Assembly: GCA_910584435.1 (NCBI GenBank) | Contig: CAJUAP010000012.1 | Span: 1 to 64,000 of the forward strand | Reading direction: 5' to 3' | Length of the DNA: 64,000 nucleotides | From: an uncultured Acetatifactor sp. | GTDB taxonomy: Bacteria > Bacillota > Clostridia > Lachnospirales > Lachnospiraceae | Shown here: positions 45,781 through 53,968 of the stretch, piece by piece | Position numbering within the stretch: position 1 is the first letter of the stretch | Layout: each line of letters opens with the position of its first letter | Translations under genes and position numbers: made by a program | Notes under the pieces: model-generated | What the model was told of the DNA's origin: nothing | Database searches by the model: none | What the model saw: the letters and a program-made list of their open reading frames with translations, nothing else

Positions 45781-45826
45781 AAAGCAGCGCCGTACCTCCG
45801 GTTCAGGAGGGGCGCTGCTTTTATAT
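45781..45826. terminator. Bidirectional intrinsic terminator
   Basis: Stem AAAGCAGCGCC/GGCGCTGCTTT with an inner CCTCC/GGAGG stem. T-rich on the plus side and A-rich on the left, so it can end clpX and the convergent minus-strand solute-binding protein gene. Confidence 0.9.
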
Positions 45827-47866
45827 TTAACGGATTTCATCCAGATAGAGCTGTACGCGATTGTCTATGACAGCGGTTATCTCTTCGATGCTTTTGATGC
45901 CGTCGAAGTAATCCTGCGCTTCTTCACGGATGATTTCCAGGATGGGAGTGGTCTTGACAGGGAGGAATCTGGCGCCTTCCAGTATTTCTTCCAGCTCTTC
46001 TGCTCTGCTGTCCGTAAGATCATAGAGTCCCTTTCTTCGGATAACTTTTCCGGATGAAGGATCCGTTATGACGCGCCCTTCCGTCTGCTCCTGCTCTATC
46101 ATGGCATGAAAGGCGACTTTACTGACGGGATAGATACTGCTGTCAACAAAATCCCAACGAGCCTGCGCTTCATTGCTTAACAGGAAACGGAGGAATTCCC
46201 AGGCGCCTTCCTTTTGAGCGGAGTCTGCGTTGATCATCAGGGTATAACCTGAGCCGGGCTTAACGTGGTAGCCGTCATCAAACAGCGTTCCTGCCATCAC
46301 CTTGCCTTCTTCTTCCCTTGTGGCTCTGTCCATATAATTGTATAAAAAATAGAATTCTGTCTGGGTAAGGCTTGGCAGGTGATTCTTAGGGTTGTATCCG
46401 TACCGCTTTGCCGTCCGCAGTATTTTGGCAAACAGTTCTCCGCTGAAATCACAGGTGCCCTCATTCCAATCAATCATTCCCCAGAGATTCTCGGAACCTT
46501 CAAGGAACAGTTCCAAAACACCCGATGAATTTACACGATCCGCATATATTGCATTTTCTTTCCAGGAAAGCAGTGCATCTATCAGGGTTTCAATATCCGG
46601 TTCCTCTGTGCTGCCGATGACTGCACTGTCCATATAATAACCGCCGCCCTTTGGAATGGTACATATATTGGCAGTAATGCTATATATCTTTTCCCCATCC
46701 CTCCAATAGGCAAAGGCACAGGGGAAATAGTCCTCTTCTTTTATGTCGGCATCTTCCATGTAAGGGCGTAAATCTGCAAATCCTCCTTTGGATGCAACCC
46801 CATAAGCGTATTCTCCAAGCACATCGCCATAGAAGATGTCGGGGCCTTTTCCGGCGCTTATTTCAACGCTTGTCTGCCTTGCGTAATCCGCCGGATCTTC
46901 CTGAAGGCCGCATTCTTCCAGCACAATGAAGTAATGCTCGTTTTCCTGGTTAAAAATGGAGGCCATGGCTTTGAACCACGCGCCGTCACCGCCCCTGAAT
47001 TCCGTTCCGCGCATTACAATGGGGGTTTTTCCTTCCCCGGCATTTATCTGGTGCAGTGTCTGCAGGAAAATCCCCGATGTGCTGCTGGAGAACGGACCCC
47101 AGAGAAGCTGCGCCTCTCCCCTTTCTGTGAGTATAAAGTCCCAGAGCTGCATGTGCTGCGGTATCTGGTAGGTGGTTTTATGAAACGACCATATACTGGT
47201 TAGCTTTCCATTCTCTGTAGTGAGTTCAGCGAATTCACCACCGAGCAGGCATAATAGTTCTTCGCCGCCGGAACCGATATGCATGGTAGGGTCATAGACA
47301 AAAGAAGTTATATTAGATATTAACCCTGTTTCCGTATCGAGCTCTGCAAAGGCACCTTCGGGGCTGCTGTCGGTGGAATATTTCAGGAATATTCTGCCGT
47401 TCTGCTGTTGGCATATTTGGTTTATTGCTATGCGTCCCTCGTTCTCATGTCTGTAAAGCGTTGTTCCGGACACGTCCATTTTTATCAGGACATTTGTAGA
47501 GCGCTCGGGGCTGATGGAAAAATTATAAAAATGATACAGATTTCTGTTGCTGTCAAGATAACTGTGTGCGCTGTAGAAGGATTCCACAGGCAGATCCTCA
47601 AACAAGAGCTCGCGAGTTCCATCCATATGATACAGAAAGATATCCGCAGTTTCGGTTTCTGAGATTGTCCGGACTGCCCAGAGCTGTATAGGTTCTTCCT
47701 GGTAAAACTGTGCTCCCAGGAAATAGCCATCAACGTCTTTGGCTACATCATAAAAAGGTTCGGATTCTGAACGGATGTCGTAGTATTCTGCTGTTTTCTC
47801 ATTGCTGCAGCCGGAAAACAGGCAGCAGGACAGAAGCAGCATCACAATGCAGTATATTTTTTTCAT
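45827..47866 (-). CDS. Extracellular solute-binding lipoprotein with long N-terminal extension
   Basis: About 679 residues. Signal peptide with lipobox LFSGC near residue 20. Residues about 30-290 look like a beta-propeller-type repeat region with scattered LYHMDGTRELL, LDTETGLIS. Residues from 300 match family 1 ABC sugar-binding proteins (GDGAWFKAMASIFNQEN, AGKGPDIFYGD, WEFLRFLLSNEAQ). At about 680 residues it is some 250 longer than the usual 420-450. No permease or ATPase genes are adjacent. AGAGGAA precedes ATG 47866; an upstream ATG at 47914 is less likely. Confidence 0.85.
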   Translation of the reverse strand: MKKIYCIVMLLLSCCLFSGCSNEKTAEYYDIRSESEPFYDVAKDVDGYFLGAQFYQEEPIQLWAVRTISETETADIFLYHMDGTRELLFEDLPVESFYSAHSYLDSNRNLYHFYNFSISPERSTNVLIKMDVSGTTLYRHENEGRIAINQICQQQNGRIFLKYSTDSSPEGAFAELDTETGLISNITSFVYDPTMHIGSGGEELLCLLGGEFAELTTENGKLTSIWSFHKTTYQIPQHMQLWDFILTERGEAQLLWGPFSSSTSGIFLQTLHQINAGEGKTPIVMRGTEFRGGDGAWFKAMASIFNQENEHYFIVLEECGLQEDPADYARQTSVEISAGKGPDIFYGDVLGEYAYGVASKGGFADLRPYMEDADIKEEDYFPCAFAYWRDGEKIYSITANICTIPKGGGYYMDSAVIGSTEEPDIETLIDALLSWKENAIYADRVNSSGVLELFLEGSENLWGMIDWNEGTCDFSGELFAKILRTAKRYGYNPKNHLPSLTQTEFYFLYNYMDRATREEEGKVMAGTLFDDGYHVKPGSGYTLMINADSAQKEGAWEFLRFLLSNEAQARWDFVDSSIYPVSKVAFHAMIEQEQTEGRVITDPSSGKVIRRKGLYDLTDSRAEELEEILEGARFLPVKTTPILEIIREEAQDYFDGIKSIEEITAVIDNRVQLYLDEIR

Positions 47867-47890
47867 AGGATTCCTCTTTTTTATCCAGTT

Positions 47891-47926
47891 AAGACCTGCC
47901 CGTTGCTTCTTCAACAGGCAGGTCTT
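47891..47926 (-). terminator. Hairpin between two minus-strand genes
   Basis: Stem AAGACCTGCC/GGCAGGTCTT (47891-47900 and 47917-47926) with a 16-base loop and no strong U-tract on the minus strand. May be a leaky terminator after the small secreted protein gene. Confidence 0.5.
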
Positions 47927-47944
47927 GACCGGTTTCCCTTTTGA

Positions 47945-48289
47945 TTATTCTTCGAACTCGCATAAACTGCACCGGAATCTGTGCGGCCAGTCTGCTGCAA
48001 TGAGGTCATGTTTTTCATAACCTATTTGGCGTATGCGTTGTACACTGTACTCCGCGCATATACTGCATTTAAACAATCCATCTTCATATATGTAATGGTA
48101 TTCACTGTTGCTTGCTTCATATTCAGACCAACTGCTTTCGACTTGATACCAATAATGATCACAGACCCATAAAGGTGAAGCACCCTTATCTCCGGCGGCC
48201 TGTGCAGTCGCTGGATTACCCATAAATGATGCTGTTATTGCAAGGGACAATGCTGATGTTAAGAATAGTTTCATTATTTGTATTTTCAT
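47945..48289 (-). CDS. Small secreted cysteine-containing protein
   Basis: About 114 residues with a clear signal peptide (IMKLFLTSALSLAITASF, cleavage near AQA-AG). The mature part has CSIC and CSLC pairs that could bind a metal, plus many Trp/Tyr. I do not recognise a family. It lies upstream of the solute-binding lipoprotein gene on the same strand and may share its transcript. GGGGAACG precedes ATG 48289. Confidence 0.7.
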   Translation of the reverse strand: MKIQIMKLFLTSALSLAITASFMGNPATAQAAGDKGASPLWVCDHYWYQVESSWSEYEASNSEYHYIYEDGLFKCSICAEYSVQRIRQIGYEKHDLIAADWPHRFRCSLCEFEE

Positions 48290-48573
48290 TCGTTCCCCTT
48301 TTCTGTGCGGCATTGTTATAGAGTGTCATGCATGGATGCCGCACAGCCATACATGATGTGGACGGAAGGATACTGCCGCTGCAGACAGTCGCCTGTGCCC
48401 CATGTATCCTTCTGCAGTCAACTGAAATCATAAAATGAGCTCATCTGTATGATTATAATACAATCGTCTTTTAGAACTGTCAAGGACATTGCATCGACAA
48501 AATTCGACAGATTTACAGGTAAAATGACAGAATATAAATGTTATAATGTCAGATGTTTTTTATGTGTTTACTA

Positions 48574-48625
48574 TTGACATTTACGAAAAATGTGGTAATA
48601 TAAACATATGAACAATGGTTCAAAT
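48574..48625 (+). promoter_or_regulatory. Promoter with ArsR/SmtB-type operator for metal efflux genes
   Basis: TTGACA at 48574 and TAATAT at 48596 with a 16-base spacer. Immediately downstream ATATGAAC-AATG-GTTCAAAT (48606-48625) is a near-perfect inverted repeat resembling operators of ArsR/SmtB/CadC metal-sensing repressors. No repressor gene is adjacent. It should control the HMA protein and P-type ATPase genes. Confidence 0.65.
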
Positions 48626-48682
48626 GAGAAAGTGAAAAGCAAAATTTATAAGAAAAAATGGAATTGGAGCAGGAGGATTGTC

Positions 48683-48904
48683 ATGAAGAAAACCTATAAA
48701 ATTGAAGTGGATTGTGCAAATTGTGCGCTTAAGATGGAAGAAGCAGCGAAAAAGGTGGAGGGCGTTCAGGAGGCAACGGTTAGTTTTATGACACAGAAGA
48801 TGAAAGTAGAATTTGCGGAAGGCGCAGATGATAAGAGTGTTATGCAGGCGGTGAGGAAGGCATGCAAGAAGGTGGAGGATGATTGTGAGATTTTCCTTGA
48901 TTAA
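48683..48904 (+). CDS. Heavy-metal-associated (HMA) domain protein
   Basis: A 73-residue ferredoxin-like metal-binding domain: VDCANCALKMEEAAKKVEGV has the CxxC site. The usual GMTC is DCANC, as in Zn/Cd-type HMA domains. It probably delivers metal to, or substitutes for the missing N-terminal domain of, the P1B-ATPase 270 bp downstream, which lacks an HMA domain. AGGAGGA precedes ATG 48683; the longer frame from 48608 covers the operator. Confidence 0.88.
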   Translation: MKKTYKIEVDCANCALKMEEAAKKVEGVQEATVSFMTQKMKVEFAEGADDKSVMQAVRKACKKVEDDCEIFLD

Positions 48905-49037
48905 GTGTGAGAAGAAAATCCAATCGCTTGCGGCAGAGGCCGCTTCGCGAAGATTTTCTACGGCGCAAGAACAGCGCCTGGAAGTGTGCAGTAACCGTTC
49001 GGATGTCTGTCTGTCCGGACGGTTATACTGATTATAC

Positions 49038-49115
49038 TTGTGAGAACATACATTTGCCGCTTTTGGTTTTGCATGACGGAAGCGTTCGCTCGTTATATGT
49101 CTTATTTGGCAGATG
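49038..49115 (+). repeat. Intergenic repeat family R2, copy 1
   Basis: ACATACATTTGCCGC..., CATGACGGAA, CGTTATATGTC, TTTGGCAGATG match 52188-52268 in order and spacing. It lies between the HMA gene and the P-type ATPase gene. The preceding 48985-49030 contains a hairpin AACCGTTCGG/CCGGACGGTT without U-tract. Confidence 0.75.
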
Positions 49116-49175
49116 TTTTAGAGTATCCGTATCTATTATGAATTGCAGCAGTTTATAAAGGCAGGTGACGAAGGG

Positions 49176-51167
49176 ATGACAAAGAAACAGAAACTTGTAT
49201 TGTATCGGATTATTCTTGCGGCTGTGCTGATGGCAGCGCTTTATTTTGTGCCTGTGAAAGGGTATCTGAGATTTGCGCTGTATTTGATTCCTTATATGAT
49301 TATAGGCTATGATATACTCCGCAAAGCTGTCCTGGGCATAGTCCACGGAGAGATTTTCGATGAGAATTTCCTGATGGCAGTGGCTACCGTAGGCGCTATG
49401 CTGCTGGGGGTCTATAATGAAGCTCATGGCGTGGAGGGGGAATTCGCCGAAGGTGTGGCAGTCATGCTGTTTTACCAGATAGGTGAGCTGTTCCAATCAG
49501 TGGCGGTGGGCAAGAGCCGCCGGAACATCAGCGCACTTATGGATATCCGTCCGGATTACGCCAATGTGGAAGATGAGAGCGGCAATTTGGAACAGGTGGA
49601 TCCGGACGATGTGGAAGTGGGGACGATGATTGTGGTACGTCCCGGTGAGAAGATTCCCATTGACGGCATTGTGGCGGAAGGAAATTCCACGCTCAACACC
49701 AGCGCTTTGACGGGAGAGAGCGTACCCAGGGAAGCGGGCATTGGGGATGAGGTAATCAGCGGCTGCGTGAATCTGTCCGGTGTGCTGAGGATCCGTACCA
49801 CCAGGGAGTTCGGGGAATCCACAGTGTCTAAAATACTGGATCTGGTGGAAAATTCCAGCATGAAGAAGGCGCGTACCGAGAATTTTATCACGAAATTTGC
49901 AAGATATTATACCCCTGCCGTGTGTATCAGTGCGCTGGCGCTGGCAGTGGTGCCTGTATTGATAAATCTGTGTATGGGGAATCCTGCCAATTGGAATGTG
50001 TGGATGATTCGGGCATTGACTTTCCTGGTAATCAGCTGCCCCTGTGCCTTGGTGATTTCCATTCCCTTAAGCTTCTTCGGCGGAATCGGGGGAGCGTCAG
50101 CCAAAGGAATCCTGGTCAAAGGCTCTAATTATCTGGAAGTCCTGGCCCAGACGAAATATGTGGTGTTTGATAAGACCGGAACGCTGACAAAGGGCGTATT
50201 TCAGGTATCGGGTGTGTATCCGTCAGAAGCGTTTCAGGGAGAGGCGTCTGCCCTGCCTGCTGCAGATGGAATGTCCGCAGGAGGGGAAGAGATCGGCAGA
50301 ACAGCAGCGGAGCGTTATGGAGAGGCAGGCGGAAAACTGCTGGCGCTTGCGGCTTATGCGGAAAGCTATTCTTCGCATCCCATCAGCAGGAGCCTGAGGG
50401 AAGCTTACGGCGCCGAAATCAGTCAGGCATTGGTGACGGATGTGGAAGAAATCGGCGGACATGGTGTAATCGCCAATGTGGGTGGAGTGAAGGTGGCGGC
50501 AGGCAATGCCAAACTGATGGCAAAGCTCGGGCTGGAATACGATCGGAATACCGGCGTGGGAACGATTGTCCATGTGGCGGTCAACGGAAGCTATGGGGGA
50601 TATATTTTGATATCCGATGTGGTAAAGGAGCAGTCTGCCGCAGCCATTACCGCATTGAAGAAAATCGGTGTGAAGAAGACAATTATGTTAACGGGAGACA
50701 GTGCGGCAGTGGCGCAGCAGGTGGCAGAGCAGCTGGGATTGGATGAAGTAAAAAGCGAGCTTCTGCCAGGGGATAAGGTGGAAGCTGTGGAGGCGCTGCT
50801 GGCGGAGAAGCTGCCGAAGGAAAGACTTGCATTTGCAGGAGACGGCATAAATGATGCGCCTGTACTTTCCAGAGCGGATATCGGCGTGGCTATGGGGGCG
50901 CTGGGTTCCGATGCTGCCATTGAGGCGGCGGATGTTGTGCTTATGGATGATAACCCTATGAAGCTGGCTCTTGCCATGGGAATTGCCCGAAAGTGTATGC
51001 GCATTGTATATGAAAATATAGTGTTTGCATTGGGTATTAAGGCCGCGTGCCTGGTTCTGGGCGCTGTGGGCATGGCAAACATGTGGGTGGCAATCTTTGC
51101 CGATGTGGGTGTAATGGTGCTGGCGGTGCTGAATGCGGTCAGATGCCTGCATTATACTTCCGAATAG
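49176..51167 (+). CDS. P1B-type Zn/Cd-transporting ATPase
   Basis: About 663 residues. Metal-transport motif SCPCALVIS (C288-P-C290), phosphorylation motif DKTGTLTKG (D332), TGES actuator loop, HP dipeptide in SSHPISRS, and hinge [20 protein letters not shown]. The N-terminal HMA domain of ZntA/CadA is absent and is supplied as a separate protein upstream. Exports Zn2+, Cd2+ or Pb2+. Start at ATG 49176 after GAAGGG. Confidence 0.94.
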   Translation: MTKKQKLVLYRIILAAVLMAALYFVPVKGYLRFALYLIPYMIIGYDILRKAVLGIVHGEIFDENFLMAVATVGAMLLGVYNEAHGVEGEFAEGVAVMLFYQIGELFQSVAVGKSRRNISALMDIRPDYANVEDESGNLEQVDPDDVEVGTMIVVRPGEKIPIDGIVAEGNSTLNTSALTGESVPREAGIGDEVISGCVNLSGVLRIRTTREFGESTVSKILDLVENSSMKKARTENFITKFARYYTPAVCISALALAVVPVLINLCMGNPANWNVWMIRALTFLVISCPCALVISIPLSFFGGIGGASAKGILVKGSNYLEVLAQTKYVVFDKTGTLTKGVFQVSGVYPSEAFQGEASALPAADGMSAGGEEIGRTAAERYGEAGGKLLALAAYAESYSSHPISRSLREAYGAEISQALVTDVEEIGGHGVIANVGGVKVAAGNAKLMAKLGLEYDRNTGVGTIVHVAVNGSYGGYILISDVVKEQSAAAITALKKIGVKKTIMLTGDSAAVAQQVAEQLGLDEVKSELLPGDKVEAVEALLAEKLPKERLAFAGDGINDAPVLSRADIGVAMGALGSDAAIEAADVVLMDDNPMKLALAMGIARKCMRIVYENIVFALGIKAACLVLGAVGMANMWVAIFADVGVMVLAVLNAVRCLHYTSE

Positions 51168-51311
51168 TGATTTAGAATTTATAATAGCTATTCCATTTTT
51201 CAGGGAAATGTGGTATGATAGGAAAGAATAAAAATCAGTTTCTGTCATTTTGTAAATATGTCCCGATGCCGGGATAGAGACTGGTAAATTTAATAAATGG
51301 AGGTATGTGTT

Positions 51312-52175
51312 ATGTTAGTTTCTGCAACGGAAATGTTAAAGAAGGCGAAAGCAGGCCATTATGCAGTAGGGCAGTTTAACATTAACAATCTGGAGTGGAC
51401 GAAAACGATTCTGCTGACCGCAAAGGAATGCAAGTCCCCTGTTATTCTGGGTGTATCGGAAGGCGCAGGAAAGTATATGGGCGGTTATCATGCAGTGGTA
51501 GGCATGGTAAACGGATTGCTGAAGGATCTTGACATTGATGTGCCGGTAGCGCTTCATTTGGATCATGGTACTTATGAAGGATGCTATAAGTGTATCGAGG
51601 CAGGTTTTTCATCCATTATGTTTGACGGTTCCCATTATCCCATTGAAGAGAATATTGCCAAGACCACGGAGCTTGTTGCATCCGCCCACGGCAAGGGAAT
51701 TTCCATTGAGGCTGAGGTTGGCGCTATCGGCGGTGAAGAGGATGGCGTTATCGGCATGGGTGAGTGCGCAGATCCCAAGGAGTGCAAGGCAATTGCAGAC
51801 CTGGGTGTAGATTTCCTGGCAGCCGGCATCGGCAATATCCATGGAAAATATCCCGCAAACTGGAAGGGCCTGAGCTTTGAAACCCTGGACGCTGTTCAGC
51901 AGCTTACCGGAGAACTGCCCCTGGTGCTTCACGGCGGTACCGGTATTCCGGCAGATATGATTAAGAAGGCAATCTCCCTGGGAGTGGCTAAGATTAATGT
52001 GAATACGGAATGCCAGCTTGCATTTGCCGAGGCTACCCGTAAGTATATTGAGGCAGGCAAGGATAAGGAAGGCAAGGGATTTGACCCTCGTAAGCTTCTG
52101 GCGCCCGGTGTGGAAGCAATCAAGGCCACTGTAAAAGAGAAGATGGAATTGTTTGGTTCTGTAGGTAAAGCGTAA
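51312..52175 (+). CDS. fba: Class II fructose-bisphosphate aldolase
   Basis: About 287 residues with the class II zinc site: LHLDHGTYE (catalytic Asp, zinc His), EAEVGAIGGEEDG, GNIHGKY and LHGGTGIP (zinc His residues), and KINVNTECQ. Cleaves fructose-1,6-bisphosphate in glycolysis. GGAGG lies 8 bases before ATG 51312. Its own terminator follows at 52299, beyond an R2 repeat. Confidence 0.95.
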   Translation: MLVSATEMLKKAKAGHYAVGQFNINNLEWTKTILLTAKECKSPVILGVSEGAGKYMGGYHAVVGMVNGLLKDLDIDVPVALHLDHGTYEGCYKCIEAGFSSIMFDGSHYPIEENIAKTTELVASAHGKGISIEAEVGAIGGEEDGVIGMGECADPKECKAIADLGVDFLAAGIGNIHGKYPANWKGLSFETLDAVQQLTGELPLVLHGGTGIPADMIKKAISLGVAKINVNTECQLAFAEATRKYIEAGKDKEGKGFDPRKLLAPGVEAIKATVKEKMELFGSVGKA

Positions 52176-52187
52176 GCAGATTTTCAT

Positions 52188-52268
52188 ACCCGCGAGCGCA
52201 TACATTTGCCGCGTTTTGCTTTGTATGACAGAAATACGCACTTGTTATATGTTTTGTCTGGCAGATGC
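52188..52268 (+). repeat. Intergenic repeat family R2, copy 2
   Basis: GCGCATACATTTGCCGC, TGTATGACAGAA, TTGTTATATGTTTTG, TGGCAGATG correspond to copy 1 at 49038-49115. It lies between the fba stop codon and the fba terminator, so it is transcribed as part of the 3' end. Confidence 0.75.
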
Positions 52269-52298
52269 GATGGACCGTGGGGATGAATTGTGTGACAG

Positions 52299-52333
52299 AG
52301 CAGCCGTTTCCAAGATAGGAACGGCTGCTTTTT
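52299..52333 (+). terminator. Intrinsic terminator after fba
   Basis: AGCAGCCGTT/AACGGCTGCT stem followed by five T. Confidence 0.9.
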
Positions 52334-52594
52334 ACGCATGCAGCCGGGAGGGGTGCTCTTTACCATTTGTTGGATTAACTGTCCAATGACAGAACATAAA
52401 TTTAGTGTTATACTTACTTGAAAGTCCTGTAACCTGCCTTGCAGAAACCGTGCAGTCGAATAAGCAAGGTGGAGCAGTCCCGCGCATAGGGGATTCTGTG
52501 GATGCATTATGCACATTTTATAGTCTATACGGGCGGCTTCCGCAATTGTACGGCGTGTACAGACGGCTGATAACAGGAAGAAAGGTGATATGCT

Positions 52595-52924
52595 ATGCCG
52601 TTGGGGAATTCATATTCAAGTATTGATTTGCATGAGACAGGTAAACAGATAAAAAAGCTTGTGCGGCAGAGAGGGTATTCGGTAAAGGACATTCAGCATT
52701 TGCTGCATTTGTCGTGTCCTCAGCCCATATACCGCTGGATGAATGGCCAGGTGCTGCCCACAGTGGATCATTTGTACATTATGGCCAGGGCACTGCATGT
52801 CCACATGGAGGAACTGCTGGTATCTCAGGATGAAACGATAAAAATGAAGATTGCGGAGGATGATATACCTGTCTGGAAGCGTATGTATACCTATTGGAAG
52901 CTTTGGGAAGGAAGGGCTGCATAG
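52595..52924 (+). CDS. Small XRE-type HTH regulator
   Basis: A 109-residue protein with a Cro/C1-like helix-turn-helix (LVRQRGYSVKDIQHLL, QPIYRWMNGQVLPTVDHL, YIMARALHVHMEELL) and a C-terminal amphipathic tail. AGGTGAT lies before the ATG. The 220 bp upstream (52375-52594) hold nested inverted segments (CCTGCCTTG/CAAGGTGG) and may be a structured leader. Targets unknown. Confidence 0.85.
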   Translation: MPLGNSYSSIDLHETGKQIKKLVRQRGYSVKDIQHLLHLSCPQPIYRWMNGQVLPTVDHLYIMARALHVHMEELLVSQDETIKMKIAEDDIPVWKRMYTYWKLWEGRAA

Positions 52925-53002
52925 AATAAATGATATCTTCACTTCAGGAAAACCGGAATTGGATAAAATGGAAATTGTGATAATCAGCCCGGAAAAGGGA
53001 GG

Positions 53003-53033
53003 ATGCCAAGGAACCGGGTTCCTTGGCATTTAT
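53003..53033 (+). terminator. Intrinsic terminator
   Basis: ATGCCAAGGA/TCCTTGGCAT with loop ACCGGGT, then TTTATT. Ends the HTH gene transcript. Confidence 0.8.
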
Positions 53034-53227
53034 TATGAAAAAGTTATTTAGTAAACAATAAACTGTAATCGGCTTCTTTGTTATGCTGCTTCATTGCTGT
53101 TTCGTTGTTGTTAAATATAGTATACGAGGCAGAAATGGATAAAAAGTGATAATTAATTGAAGATTCATTGAATTAATTGTAAACAAAATATGAAGTGAGA
53201 TGTTATGCCGTTAATAGGAGAACGAAA

Positions 53228-53968
53228 GTGAGTTATCTAAAGAAATTTCAATTTTTTACGGAAGGCGCAGAGGCGGCGCTTTATGTGACAGATGAGGTAT
53301 GCATTGCAGATAGACTGAGGGAGGAGGGAGAGGCGGTGCTTGTGTATCTTCATCAGGGCAATCGCGGGCAGGACTTTTCTAAGTATTTATTTGCGGTAGA
53401 AGACCCGGAAGAATTGGAGGCAGAATATATTGAGAGGGTTTACCGCAGGCTGAAGGGGCTGCCCTGGTATATCATGGACACTGCCAGATGCCGGATTCGG
53501 GAAACCAAACCGGAGGATGTGGAGGCATTTTACAGAATATACAGTGATCCTTCCATTACAAAATATATGGAGAATTTATATCCGGAAAAGGAAGAAGAAA
53601 AGCAGTATATTCAGGAGTATATTGATAAGATATATACTTATTATGGTTATGGAGTTTGGACGGTGATAGAACGTCAAAATGGTGAAGTCATTGGCAGGGC
53701 TGGTTTTTCTAACAGGGAAGGATTTGAAGATCCTGAATTAGGATTTATCATAGGTGCCCCCTGGCAGAGGAAGGGATATGCAATGGAGGTCTGCCAGGGG
53801 GTTCTCAGATATGGCTGGACGGCGTTGGATTTCAGCCGGGTGCAGGCATTGGTTGCGCCGGGCAATGTTCCCTCTTTGAGATTGTGCGAAAAACTCGGTT
53901 TTCGGTATGAGAAAGATGTCGTTCTCAAGGAGGGAAAGTACTGCCGGCTTATTCTTCAGAGAAAATAG
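53228..53968 (+). CDS. GNAT-family N-acetyltransferase
   Basis: About 246 residues. The C-terminal half is a GNAT domain of the RimJ/RimL type (RIRETKPEDVEAFYRIYSD, IGRAGFSNREG, LGFIIGAPWQRKGYAMEV, ALVAPGNVPSLRLCEKLGF). The N-terminal 80 residues are unassigned. The best start is GTG 53228, which has AGGAG 7 bases upstream; the ATG at 53195 has none. Its end overlaps the convergent MutS-like gene by 20 bp. Confidence 0.85.
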   Translation: MSYLKKFQFFTEGAEAALYVTDEVCIADRLREEGEAVLVYLHQGNRGQDFSKYLFAVEDPEELEAEYIERVYRRLKGLPWYIMDTARCRIRETKPEDVEAFYRIYSDPSITKYMENLYPEKEEEKQYIQEYIDKIYTYYGYGVWTVIERQNGEVIGRAGFSNREGFEDPELGFIIGAPWQRKGYAMEVCQGVLRYGWTALDFSRVQALVAPGNVPSLRLCEKLGFRYEKDVVLKEGKYCRLILQRK

